From Paenibacillus borealis (GTDB lineage Bacteria; Bacillota; Bacilli; Paenibacillales; Paenibacillaceae), in assembly GCF_000758665.1 (NCBI RefSeq), contig NZ_CP009285.1, forward strand, positions 4,278,001 to 4,342,000: DNA of 64,000 nucleotides, written 5' to 3'. The first letter of the stretch is position 1; each line of letters starts with the position of its first letter. The notes under the pieces are model-generated. The model was not told the DNA's origin. It did no database searches and was given only the letters and a program-made list of their open reading frames with translations. Position numbers and translations under genes: made by a program. Positions 26,011 through 34,474 of the stretch are shown here, in pieces.

Positions 26011-26951
26011 AAACCTGGACAAGCCGTCTGCCGCTCAAATCGAATACGCTGCTCGTTCAGCTATCCCTGCTGTTGTTCATCCTAATCCTGTTCAGCTTCC
26101 TTTCCCCCTATTTCTTATCTGTCACCAACTTTATGAATGTGCTGAACCAGATGGTGGAGGTCGGGCTTATCGCCATACCGATGACGCTGATCATTATTTC
26201 CGGTGCGATGGATCTGTCGGTCGGGTCGATTCTTGCTTTCTCTGCTGTCACGATGGGAGTTGCCTTTGAGCGCGGCTTCAACATCTGGATATGCGTCATA
26301 TTCGGCCTGCTGGCGGGTCTGATGTGCGGAGCCGTTAACGGTTATCTTATTGCAAGGCATAGGATGCAGGCAATTGTCGTCACCATCGGGATGCTGGTTA
26401 TGCTCCGGGGTCTGGTCTATGTCATCAATGAAGGCAGACCGATCAGCGGCTATCCCGATTCCTTCTACTTCCTTGGACAGCATTACATTGCCGGCATTCC
26501 ATTTAATGCAATTGTTCTGGTCGTGTTGTTCCTGATTGCCAGCTTTGTAATGAAGAAAACGAAGTACGGCACCTACATCTACGGAATCGGCAATAACGAA
26601 GAGGTCGTACGCTATTCCGGTATTCCGGTAGTCCGTATCCGTTTTGCACTCTTTATGCTCAGCGGGTTGTTCTCTGCACTGGCGGGTGTATTCCTGGTGT
26701 CACGGCTGGCAAGCGCCGAAGCGACATCGGGTACCAATATAGAGCTGGATGTCATCACAGCTACTCTGATAGGCGGCACTCATATTTTTGGAGGGAGGGG
26801 AAGTCTTACCGGCACATTCGTCGGTCTGCTGATTATTGTGTTCTTGCGTAACGGTCTGAATTTGCTGGGCGTTTCGGTGCTGTATCAGGCAGTCATTTTA
26901 GGAGCCCTGCTGCTGCTTGCGGTAGGAAATAAAAAAATTAGTGGAGAGTGA
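26007..26951 (+). CDS. CUT2 sugar ABC permease, second (RbsC/LsrD type)
   Basis: 314 residues, ATGA overlap with the first permease. Landmarks: LIIISGAMDLSVGSILAFSAV, NGYLIARHRMQAIVVTIGM, YGIGNNEEVVRYSGIPV and LIGGTHIFGGRGSLTGT. It is a divergent paralogue of the preceding gene. The two permeases plus one double ATPase match the AI-2 (LsrACDB) and rhamnose (RhaTPQS) importer architecture. Confidence 0.9.
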   Translation: MKTWTSRLPLKSNTLLVQLSLLLFILILFSFLSPYFLSVTNFMNVLNQMVEVGLIAIPMTLIIISGAMDLSVGSILAFSAVTMGVAFERGFNIWICVIFGLLAGLMCGAVNGYLIARHRMQAIVVTIGMLVMLRGLVYVINEGRPISGYPDSFYFLGQHYIAGIPFNAIVLVVLFLIASFVMKKTKYGTYIYGIGNNEEVVRYSGIPVVRIRFALFMLSGLFSALAGVFLVSRLASAEATSGTNIELDVITATLIGGTHIFGGRGSLTGTFVGLLIIVFLRNGLNLLGVSVLYQAVILGALLLLAVGNKKISGE

Positions 26952-26956
26952 ACCCT

Positions 26957-27994
26957 ATGAAAAAAATGACATTGGCGTTACTGACTGGCGTACTTGCTTT
27001 GAGCTTGACTGCTTGTGGAAATGCAGGGAATTCTCCGACGGATACCGGGTCCCAGGGCAACAATGGGGCTGCGGCTTCCGGCACTAGAACCTACTTCATC
27101 AACCCGAAATCGATCGGGCCCGCTTACTGGGCTGCTGCGGAGAAAGGGGCCAAGCAGGCGGCTGAGGAAATGGGTGTTGAGGTTGTATTCAATGCACCAA
27201 CCGAGGCGGATTCGTCCAAACAGATCAACATGATCCAGGACATGCTGACCCGTAAGGTGAGCGGAATCGGTGTATCTCCGAACGATGCCAAGGCAGTGGG
27301 GCCTGTCTTCAAGAAAGCGGCTGACCAGGATGTGAAGATCGTCACCTGGGACAGCGATGCACCGGATACCGACCGTCAATATTATGTAGCCCCGGCCACT
27401 GACGAAGAAGTCGGAGAACTGCTGGCTAAGACCATTGGTGAAGAGATGGGCGGCAAGGGGCAGGTTGCCTTCATGGTGGCAGGTCTCGGCTCCCAGAATC
27501 AGATTGCCAAATCGGATGCGGCCAAAGCCTATTTCGCAGCTAACTATCCTGACATCGAACTGGTAACAACGGTATCCAGCGATGATGACCAGCAAAAGGC
27601 CTATGCCAATGCGCAGAACTTAATCCAGACCTATCCGGATCTCAGCGGGATTATCGGGTTTGCGGGCGGTGAACCGCCGGCAGCAGCTGAGGTCGTTGAA
27701 CAGGCGGTGAAGGCGGGCACCATTGAGCAGGGGCAGATCGCCATTACAGGCATTGCTGTTCCAAGTGTTGTGAAGAACTATATCGCTAACGGCACGATCA
27801 AAACAGATATTATCTGGGACCCGGCCAAGCTTGCTTATACTACCGTTTATATTCTGGACCAGCTGGCACAGGGCAATGAAATTAAGGACGGGATGGAAAT
27901 TCCGACCGTGGGCGCTGTCAAAGTGGACGGACAGAATGTATTCATCGGCACGCTTGAAGTCACCAGTGAAAATGTGGACAGCTTTGACTTCTAG
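26957..27994 (+). CDS. Sugar-binding lipoprotein, LsrB/RhaS-like
   Basis: 345 residues from the ATG at 26957, with GGAGAGTG upstream; an earlier GTG at 26948 overlaps the previous stop. Signal MKKMTLALLTGVLALSLTAC, lipobox TAC|G. The mature protein is a periplasmic-binding protein I fold. The segments INPKSIGPAYWAAAEKGAKQ, PTEADSSKQINMIQDML, GVSPNDAKAVGPVFKKA and IVTWDSDAP match the pattern of LsrB and rhamnose-binding RhaS rather than RbsB. The substrate is not readable from sequence alone. Last component of the importer, followed by three enzyme-like genes. Confidence 0.88.
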   Translation: MKKMTLALLTGVLALSLTACGNAGNSPTDTGSQGNNGAAASGTRTYFINPKSIGPAYWAAAEKGAKQAAEEMGVEVVFNAPTEADSSKQINMIQDMLTRKVSGIGVSPNDAKAVGPVFKKAADQDVKIVTWDSDAPDTDRQYYVAPATDEEVGELLAKTIGEEMGGKGQVAFMVAGLGSQNQIAKSDAAKAYFAANYPDIELVTTVSSDDDQQKAYANAQNLIQTYPDLSGIIGFAGGEPPAAAEVVEQAVKAGTIEQGQIAITGIAVPSVVKNYIANGTIKTDIIWDPAKLAYTTVYILDQLAQGNEIKDGMEIPTVGAVKVDGQNVFIGTLEVTSENVDSFDF

Positions 27995-28020
27995 TCAAAG
28001 CCGGAATGGAGGCAGCTTAT

Positions 28021-28530
28021 ATGGAACATAAAGTCATCATAGAAGATTTGACAGGAACCGCGTTTGCCCCGTATGGCAAAGTTATTGATCTGCCCGCAGA
28101 TGAGCCGTCCAAGACAGGTGACGGCTGGAACTGCTGGAGTTATATTCAGATGCTGGATGTGTCGGAGCCCATCGGCTTCGGCTTGGTTGAAACACAGCAG
28201 CGTGCCTTCGTAGTCACTGCGATGGAGCGGCATGTAAGCCGTGAAGAGCTGCTGCTCACCTTCGACCGGGAGATTATTCAGCCCGTTGCCTGCTGCAACG
28301 ACATCGACGACCCGGAGGAGCAGCCTGATCCTAGGGCGGTGAAATGCTTCCGCATTAAGCCGGGACAAGCGATTGTCATCGGCCGCGGAGTCTGGCACAG
28401 CCCGGCCTATCCGGCGTCCGAAGATGCCCGTTATCTCTTCGCCATCGAGAAGAAGAAGGACAAATTTGGAGATGAGATGGTCAATCCGTGGGTAGATTTC
28501 ATCGGCGGTGACACCATCCGGTTTGCATAA
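28021..28530 (+). CDS. Ureidoglycolate lyase (AllA)-family cupin enzyme
   Basis: 169 residues from the ATG at 28021 with TGGAGG 8 bases upstream (an earlier ATG at 28006 has none). The opening FAPYGKVIDLP and the later segments ERHVSREELLL, IKPGQAIVIGRGVWHSPAYP fit the AllA/ureidoglycolate hydrolase cupin family. AllA splits the carbinolamine ureidoglycolate into urea and glyoxylate. No other purine-ring or allantoin gene is present here, so this member may act on another N-substituted hemiaminal produced from the imported compound. That is inference. Confidence 0.8.
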   Translation: MEHKVIIEDLTGTAFAPYGKVIDLPADEPSKTGDGWNCWSYIQMLDVSEPIGFGLVETQQRAFVVTAMERHVSREELLLTFDREIIQPVACCNDIDDPEEQPDPRAVKCFRIKPGQAIVIGRGVWHSPAYPASEDARYLFAIEKKKDKFGDEMVNPWVDFIGGDTIRFA

Positions 28531-28600
28531 ACGTTAAGACTACAGCTGATGCCGTTCCGCCGGGAACCTTCCCGGTGAAGACGGCCAAGAAGGAGCAGAG

Positions 28601-29914
28601 ATGATGAATCAGGAACAGCAGGTCATGGAATGGATTGAAGATCATCAGGAGGAAATCCTTGAATTTTTGCAGCAGCTGATCCAAATCCCCAGCGTCAACC
28701 CTTGGTTCTTCGACGAACCGGGTCCTTCCAGGGAGAAGGAGGTTCAGGAATTTATCTCCCGTAAGCTGGAGAGCCTCGGTGCAGAGACCGAGATGTGGGA
28801 GCCGAATGCCGATGACCTGAAGCAGTATGAAGGAATGGCGGGTTATTACCCGGGACGTGATTTCACCGGCAGACCGAATCTGGCAGCTACGTTTGGAAAA
28901 GGAACACCGGGTAAGTCATTGTTGTTGTTCGGTCATATCGATGTTGTTATGGCCGGCTCGAAATGGACGGTTGATCCGTTCGAAGGCACCATCATTGACG
29001 GCAACATGTATGGGCGAGGTACTGTAGATATGAAGGGCGGCGTTGCCGCAATGATTATGGCAGTCGAGGCTGTTCTGCGCAGCGGCCTCAAGCTGAAGGG
29101 ACCTGTCGTAGTTGGAACAGTCGTGGATGAGGAAGCTGGCGGCATGGGCGCACTTGATTTCATCCATCACGGCTACCGGGCCGATGCCTGCATCTTGACG
29201 GAACCGACCTCGCTGACGATTGCTCCGCTGTGCAGAGGAATTCTGTGGGGCAAAATCAGGATTCAGGGCCGCAGCGGCCATATCGAAATGCCGCAGGCGG
29301 ACTGGAAAGACGGCGGTGCAGTGGACGCCATCAAGAAAGCGCGCTATATCCTGGATGCGTTCGACCGGTTGAATGAGGAGTGGGCAGTAAGCAAGACTCA
29401 TCCTTACTTATCGATTCCCTGCCAGGTGCATGTGGCCCAGCTTAATGCAGGTGAATATCCGACCTCCTTTGCAAATGAGGCAGAGATTGTCTTTAATGCA
29501 CAGTACCTCCCGTCCGAGCGCGACGAGAAGCTGGTCGGGGGGAATGTGAAGAAAGAACTGACGGACTTCCTGCGCCAGGCTGCCCTGCAGGATCCATGGC
29601 TGAGTGAGCATCTGCCGGAAATCGAGTGGATGGTTGACGCGGACTGTGCGGAAACGGATGTAGCCCATCCCTTTGTGCAGACCTGCGTCCAGTCGCTGCA
29701 GGCGATTGGCGAGACAGGCACCATCGAAGGGCTTGGCTTCCATACCGATATGGGCTGGCCGGTTAATGTTGGCATTCCGACGATTAACTTCGGGCCCGGT
29801 GACCCGAGCCTGGCTCATCACAGCGACGAATTCACACCCGTACATGAAGTGATCCAGGCTGTCAAAATGATGGCCAAGACGATTATCGACTGGTGCGGGA
29901 CAGAGAAGGCTTAA
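28601..29914 (+). CDS. M20-family metallohydrolase (ArgE/DapE type)
   Basis: 437 residues, ATGATG start behind AAGGAGC. Metal and catalytic sites are intact: LLLFGHIDVV (His ligand and Asp), YGRGTVDMKGG (bridging Asp), VVDEEAGGMG (general base Glu and ligand Glu), LTEPTSL, and near the end AHHSDEFTP (His ligand). A dimerisation/lid domain lies between about residues 205 and 325. Family members hydrolyse amide bonds of N-acyl amino acids, N-carbamoyl compounds or dipeptides. In this cluster it may remove an acyl or carbamoyl group from the imported sugar conjugate. Confidence 0.87.
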   Translation: MMNQEQQVMEWIEDHQEEILEFLQQLIQIPSVNPWFFDEPGPSREKEVQEFISRKLESLGAETEMWEPNADDLKQYEGMAGYYPGRDFTGRPNLAATFGKGTPGKSLLLFGHIDVVMAGSKWTVDPFEGTIIDGNMYGRGTVDMKGGVAAMIMAVEAVLRSGLKLKGPVVVGTVVDEEAGGMGALDFIHHGYRADACILTEPTSLTIAPLCRGILWGKIRIQGRSGHIEMPQADWKDGGAVDAIKKARYILDAFDRLNEEWAVSKTHPYLSIPCQVHVAQLNAGEYPTSFANEAEIVFNAQYLPSERDEKLVGGNVKKELTDFLRQAALQDPWLSEHLPEIEWMVDADCAETDVAHPFVQTCVQSLQAIGETGTIEGLGFHTDMGWPVNVGIPTINFGPGDPSLAHHSDEFTPVHEVIQAVKMMAKTIIDWCGTEKA

Positions 29915-29980
29915 ATATGCAATCTACAGGCCGTTCAGGCCTTATTGATAATATGAGGAATACGGAGGTGCCATCATAAT

Positions 29981-30715
29981 ATGAAGATTTTGTTTGTCGG
30001 AGAATCATGGGTAGTGCATATGATTCATACCAAGGGGTATGACAGCTTTACATCCACCAAGTATGAAGAAGGGGCAACATACCTGCTGTCCTGTCTGCGC
30101 AAAGAGGGTATTGAGGTAACCTATATGCCCGCACATGAAGTACAAGTCCGGTTCCCCCAGTCACTGGAAGAGCTTAAAGCGTATGATGCCATCGTGATCA
30201 GCGATGTAGGAGCGAACACGTTCCTGCTGCAGAACCCGACCTTCTATCAGATGCAGATCATCCCTAACGCCCTGGACAATATTAAGCAATATGTAGAAGA
30301 AGGCGGCGGGTTGCTGATGGTCGGCGGCTACCTGACATTTATGGGGATTGAGGGTAAGGCGAACTACACGAATACAGTTCTGGCTGAGGTGCTGCCGGTT
30401 ATTATGCAGAGCGGTGACGACCGGGTGGAGATGCCGTCCGGATTCTCTCCCGTAATCGCCAAAGAACATCCGCTTGCAGGCTACGGCGAATGGCCGAAGC
30501 TGCTGGGATACAACAAACTCGCAGCCAAGACAGATGCCGAAGAGCTGCTGAGCCACAACGGTGACGCCATTCTTACTGTTGGCACGTACGGCAAAGGCAG
30601 AACCGCTGCTTTTGCCAGCGACTGCTCACCGCATTGGGGCTCCACGGAATTCATGGAATGGGAGCACTATTCAGCGTTCTGGTCTAACCTCGTCAAGTCA
30701 TTGAAGCAGGTTTAA
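29981..30715 (+). CDS. Class I glutamine amidotransferase-like protein (PF07090/DUF1355)
   Basis: 244 residues, ATG behind GGAGG. MKILFVGESW, then YDAIVISDVGANTFLL, EEGGGLLMVGGYLTFMG and GVGTYGKGRTAAFASDCSPHWG-like segments are typical of this GATase1-like family. The nucleophile position of true amidotransferases (G-x-C-x-G) reads VGGYLT, with no Cys, so glutaminase activity is unlikely. It closes the LacI-controlled operon and a terminator follows. Function unknown. Confidence 0.82.
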   Translation: MKILFVGESWVVHMIHTKGYDSFTSTKYEEGATYLLSCLRKEGIEVTYMPAHEVQVRFPQSLEELKAYDAIVISDVGANTFLLQNPTFYQMQIIPNALDNIKQYVEEGGGLLMVGGYLTFMGIEGKANYTNTVLAEVLPVIMQSGDDRVEMPSGFSPVIAKEHPLAGYGEWPKLLGYNKLAAKTDAEELLSHNGDAILTVGTYGKGRTAAFASDCSPHWGSTEFMEWEHYSAFWSNLVKSLKQV

Positions 30716-30757
30716 AAATGCATGTAACAATGTTAATATTCAATGTAAACTAAGAGC

Positions 30758-30788
30758 AGCGTCTTCCGTAACCGGAGGGCGCTTTTCT
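30758..30788 (+). terminator. Rho-independent terminator of the LacI operon
   Basis: AGCGTCTTCCG-TAAC-CGGAGGGCGCT with two G-U pairs, followed by TTTTC. Confidence 0.8.
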
Positions 30789-30899
30789 TCATTATTAGCC
30801 TTTTAAGTTATTACCAAATCCATTTAAGGGATTACATTTTCTTCCCGGCTGCGGCAGGTATAATGAAGGACATGAGCGCTCCTTAATACAGCCGGAGGG

Positions 30900-31072
30900 A
30901 TGAGAGAAATGAAAGCGGTTTTAGACAATCAGCGAAACCATGTCGGAATCAAGAGAAGAAACATGTTTTGGATCAGGATAAAAAGAGATGCCACCCTGTA
31001 CGCCCTTCTGCTGATGCCTATTTTATATATTGCCATTTTTAAATATGCGCCGATCTACGGCGTAATTCCTTG
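30900..31072 (+). pseudogene. 5' remnant of an LplB-type ABC permease gene
   Basis: Starting at 30909 or 30900, the frame encodes a basic N-terminus and then IKRDATLYALLLMPILYIAIFKYAPIYGV, the first membrane helix and the KYAPxYG motif of LplB-type permeases (compare FRYAPMFGL at 59640). Right after YGV the homology ends and another gene's sequence begins. Only about 55 residues of the roughly 300 remain. Confidence 0.75.
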
Positions 31073-31630
31073 TCCAAGTTCCGCTCCATTGCGGGCTGCT
31101 GTGTCGGCATGGCTCCGGTAGCCCTGGAGATCATATGGAACCGGGCGGTGGAATTCGATGATGGAATGGTTCTCGTCAATATCCCTGTCGATAAAGAAAC
31201 AGAGGAAGCCACGGTACGCATGAATTACCCTGATACAGGCTATATTTCCATCAAGCCCAAGCAGACAGGGGATGTTGCGGTACGGGTCTACGACTGGATG
31301 GGGCAGCACCTCGAAGGAAGGATTAATGGAATAGCCTGCGCACCCTCAAGAGAGGGCAATCTGTTGGTGTTCCGCAATGTAACAGCAGGGGATGTGGTGG
31401 AGCTGGAGCATCCTGTGGAGACGGCGGTGGTGAAAGAAACGGTGCGCGGCGAACAATATTCGGTATCCTGGAGAGGCTGTGATGTCGTCGATATTGTTCC
31501 GCGCGGAGAACACTTGAGACTGTACCAGCGGGATTTACAGATCCCGAAGTACTATCCGTCAGCGGATGACGTTCACTTCACCGGAGCCGCCAATTATGGT
31601 CCTACCCAGCAGGCGCAGGGGAAGAAGTAA
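31073..31630 (+). pseudogene. 3' remnant of a GH127-like glycosidase gene
   Basis: The frame read through 31070-31630 gives FRSIAGCCVGMAPVALEIIWNRAVEFDDG..., resembling the end of the (alpha/alpha)6 barrel in beta-L-arabinofuranosidase-type (GH127) proteins, followed by a C-terminal beta domain (ISIKPKQTGDVAVRVYDWMG, VFRNVTAGDVVELEHPVE). The N-terminal two thirds are missing and there is no start codon with a ribosome binding site. The junction with the permease fragment at about 31072 marks an internal deletion. Family assignment is by recognition and moderate in certainty. Confidence 0.65.
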
Positions 31631-31736
31631 TGGCTTTATATGGAGATAGATACTGTTGACAGAGACAGGGGAGATACAGACACTCTAGCATAGACAGTAC
31701 AATTACAGACACTATAAACACAGACCCTAATAGAAG

Positions 31737-31775
31737 CCACAGCCCGCAAAAGTAATTTTGCAGGTTGTGGTTTTT
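31737..31775 (+). terminator. Rho-independent terminator
   Basis: CCACAGCCCGCAAAA pairs with TTTTGCAGGTTGTGG across GTAA, then TTTTTG. It ends the remnant unit. Confidence 0.88.
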
Positions 31776-31829
31776 GTTTTTTCAGGAAAATAAGCTGATA
31801 AGATGTGGAATGTAAAGAGCCTCTTAACT

Positions 31830-31980
31830 CCACGGGATGTGGGCGGGAAGCGCGAATGAAGAGCAGAAGTGCACCTGATTCCACCAAAAGTGGGCGATGC
31901 GTAGAAACGAAAAGGATTTATCCCTCTGATTCTGCCAAAAACAGGCAGGAGGCGTAAATGAGAAGCGAAAAAGAAAAAAT
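31830..31980 (+). repeat. Three 51-base tandem units, each opening with a small hairpin
   Basis: Units start at 31830, 31881 and 31932, exactly 51 bases apart. Each begins with a short stem (CCAC-GGGAT-GTGG, CCAC-CAAAA-GTGG, CTGCC...GGCAG) followed by GGCG/GGAGGCG, a purine-rich GAA-containing stretch and, in the first two, CTGATT at the end. The units are diverged outside these positions. Together with the terminator and a promoter they fill the 495-base gap 31631-32125. No function is known to me. Confidence 0.6.
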
Positions 31981-32033
31981 ATTTCTTTTATTAATTTATT
32001 TTAGGAAAAATACTTTATTTAAAAATAAATTCT

Positions 32034-32041
32034 GCTATACT
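32034..32041 (+). promoter_or_regulatory. Extended -10 promoter for the amino-sugar operon
   Basis: TGCTATACT (TATACT at 32036-32041) is an extended -10 element in AT-rich DNA 85 bases before the solute-binding protein start. The matching -35 around 32013 is weak (CTTTAT), so an activator or the TG extension may matter. Confidence 0.5.
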
Positions 32042-32125
32042 CTATGCAAAGAGGGAGCCTTAAGTCAGGAAACCTGACGCAAGAACGGGCGCCCGCCTTA
32101 CACTAATACTGAGGGGGAATGTTGT

Positions 32126-33454
32126 GTGGGAATCAACAGAAAGAGCTTCACGGTATCCTTGCTGATGGTCATGATGATGTCTTTGCTGCTTGCGGCTTGC
32201 GGAGGGAATGGCAACACGAAGGGCACACCGAATGCAGGAAGCACCGGGGAGGCAGGTGCGGGAACTGAGGCCACGCCTGCTGCGGAGCCGGTAAAGCTGG
32301 AGTTCTGGACGATTGCACTGCAGCCGACGTTCAACGATTACTTCAATGAATTGATCGCCAAGTATGAGGACAGCCATCCCGGGGTAACGGTGGAGTGGAA
32401 GGATTACCCGTATGATGCCATTTCGCAGCGGCTGCTGACCAGTACGGCCAGCGGCAAAAGCCCTGATGTCGTCAATCTTAACACCGAGTTCGCCAGTCAA
32501 TTGGGCAGTAAGGGAGCGCTGCTGAATCTGAGCGAATACCTGACGGACGAGGATGCGAAGAGTTACTTTGACGGCATTTATAATTCTACTGTGTTTGACG
32601 GCAAAGCTTATGCGCTTCCCTGGTATACAGGCACCGAAGTGCTGTTCATGAATAAAAAGCTGGTGGAAAAGGCGGGCCTCGATCCGGCTAATCCGCCGCA
32701 GACCCGCGAGGAGCTGGTGGAATGGGCCCGCCAGGTGCACGAGAAAACCGGAGCCGCCGGTTATGCGCAGCAGCTGGTCTCCAAGCTGTTCCCCATCGAC
32801 GGTATCCCGATTCTGAATGAGGATAAGACAGCGGCGGCCTTCAACACGCCGGAAGCCGAGGCCATGATCGCCCAAATGCGCGATCTGATGAAGGAAGGCG
32901 TGGTGCTGAAGGAGGATGCAGATTTCAGCAAGCAGATCCAGTATTTTTCCGGTGAGCAGGTAGCCTTCCAGCTGTCGGGCCCAACCTTCATCAACTTCAT
33001 TAAGACCTCCGCGCCGGACGTCTACAAGAATACGATTGCCGTACCGCTTCCAACCGGCAAAGCAAACCTGCGGCTCTCCAATTCCATGAATCTGGTGGTG
33101 CCGCAGAAGTCGAAGAACCCGCAGCAGGCAGTAGAATTCGCCGCCTTCATTACGAATGCCGAGAACCAGACGGCCTTCTCCAAGGTCGCCAACACGCTGC
33201 CGTCAAGTAAGGCTTCTATTGAAGATCCGTTCTTCACCGAGTCCGACGGCTCACTGGAAGCCGAAGCCAAGGTCGCTTCCTCGCAGAGTCTGGATAAGGC
33301 TACCGATTACATGGTCGGCGTACCAAGTGCCGGGGATATCAACTCCGCGCTGGCACGGGGTCTGCAGGAAATTCTGCTGAACGATGCAGATATCAAGGAA
33401 ACGCTGAACAAGGTGGAGAAGGAAGTCAACAATATTATCAGCCAGGATTCCTAG
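32126..33454 (+). CDS. Carbohydrate ABC transporter solute-binding lipoprotein (family 1)
   Basis: 442 residues, GTG start 8 bases after GAGGGGG. Signal with lipobox LAAC (Cys25), then a Gly/Thr-rich linker, then the family 1 fold: VKLEFWTIALQPTFNDYFNELIAKYEDSHPGVTVEW, AYALPWYTGTEVLFMNKKL, and PQKSKNPQQAVEFAAFITN. First gene of an operon that also has two permeases, a GH84 glucosaminidase and ManNAc enzymes, so the cargo is probably an N-acetylated sugar or oligosaccharide. No ATPase gene lies in the operon. Confidence 0.92.
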   Translation: MGINRKSFTVSLLMVMMMSLLLAACGGNGNTKGTPNAGSTGEAGAGTEATPAAEPVKLEFWTIALQPTFNDYFNELIAKYEDSHPGVTVEWKDYPYDAISQRLLTSTASGKSPDVVNLNTEFASQLGSKGALLNLSEYLTDEDAKSYFDGIYNSTVFDGKAYALPWYTGTEVLFMNKKLVEKAGLDPANPPQTREELVEWARQVHEKTGAAGYAQQLVSKLFPIDGIPILNEDKTAAAFNTPEAEAMIAQMRDLMKEGVVLKEDADFSKQIQYFSGEQVAFQLSGPTFINFIKTSAPDVYKNTIAVPLPTGKANLRLSNSMNLVVPQKSKNPQQAVEFAAFITNAENQTAFSKVANTLPSSKASIEDPFFTESDGSLEAEAKVASSQSLDKATDYMVGVPSAGDINSALARGLQEILLNDADIKETLNKVEKEVNNIISQDS

Positions 33455-33477
33455 ACTGTTGAGGTACAGCTTGATGA

Positions 33478-33565
33478 GGGGGAATACTCCCCCAATTTAC
33501 ATGTTTTTGGGCCCCCGCAAAGTACCTGAATAAACATCTAAGCTAAAGCCTCACTTTGTCGGGGG
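33478..33565 (+). other. Two intercistronic hairpins after the SBP gene
   Basis: GGGGGA-ATAC-TCCCCC at 33478-33493, then CCCCCGCAAAGT (33512) pairing with ACTTTGTCGGGGG (33553-33565) with one bulge. Neither has a good T tract. Hairpins between an SBP gene and its permeases commonly stabilise the upstream mRNA or reduce read-through, which gives more binding protein than permease. Confidence 0.65.
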
Positions 33566-33592
33566 TATTTGAAGGAGAGGGAGGCGTAGCGG

Positions 33593-34474
33593 GTGTACAA
33601 GGCGATTCGATCCGAAACTTTTACAGCATGGGCGTTTATGGCACCGGGCTTGCTGTTTTTGGCGGTGTTTACCTTTTGGCCGATTATTTACGGGATTCCG
33701 CTATCATTAACCGATTATTCTGTCATTGCAGAGACACGTTATGTGGGTCTGGATAACTTCACCCGGGCCTTCCAAGATCACAATTTCCTGATTTCGCTGT
33801 GGAATTCACTGGTGTACGTGCTGATTGTGCCGGTGATCCAGATCATTGCGATTCTAATGGCGATTCTGGTCAACAGCCGGATTCCGGGCATCAAAATGTT
33901 CCGGGCCGCCTACTATATACCGGTCGTAACCTCAATGGTTGCGGTGGCGCTGATCTGGAGCTGGCTGCTGGGCAATAATGGGGTTGTCAATTATCTGCTG
34001 CTCAAGGTAGGGCTTCTCAGTGAGCAGGTCTCCTGGCTCTCCACGAGCAGCACGGCACTGTATGTTCTGATGTTTATAACGATGTGGAAGGGTCTCGGCT
34101 ATTACATGATGCTCTATCTCGCAGGGCTTCAGGGCATCCCGGCAGACCTATATGAAGCTGCACGGGTAGACGGGGCAGGGCCCTTGCGGCTGATTGTGCA
34201 TGTGACGCTTCCGCTGCTGCGTCCGCATATTCTTTTCTGCACCTTGATTTCAGTGATGGGGGCTATCCGCGTGTTCGACGAGGTCTATATTCTGACCAAG
34301 GGCGGACCGGGGACGTCCACACTGACCTCAAGCGTCTATATTTTTCAAAAAGGGCTGGAGCAGTTCAATTTCGGCTATGCCTCAGCGCTTGGGCTGATCG
34401 TCAGTGTGCTGGTTGGGGCGCTTAGTGTGCTGGTATTCCGGCTGAACCGGAAAGGCGGGGTGAATTCCTATTGA
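33593..34474 (+). CDS. CUT1 sugar ABC permease (MalF/UgpA type)
   Basis: 293 residues, GTG start behind GGAGAGGGAGG. Six predicted helices; FTAWAFMAPGLLFLAVFTFWPI opening and the EAA loop LYEAARVDGAGPLRLIVHVTLP. First channel subunit of the amino-sugar importer; its stop overlaps the next gene. Confidence 0.91.
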   Translation: MYKAIRSETFTAWAFMAPGLLFLAVFTFWPIIYGIPLSLTDYSVIAETRYVGLDNFTRAFQDHNFLISLWNSLVYVLIVPVIQIIAILMAILVNSRIPGIKMFRAAYYIPVVTSMVAVALIWSWLLGNNGVVNYLLLKVGLLSEQVSWLSTSSTALYVLMFITMWKGLGYYMMLYLAGLQGIPADLYEAARVDGAGPLRLIVHVTLPLLRPHILFCTLISVMGAIRVFDEVYILTKGGPGTSTLTSSVYIFQKGLEQFNFGYASALGLIVSVLVGALSVLVFRLNRKGGVNSY

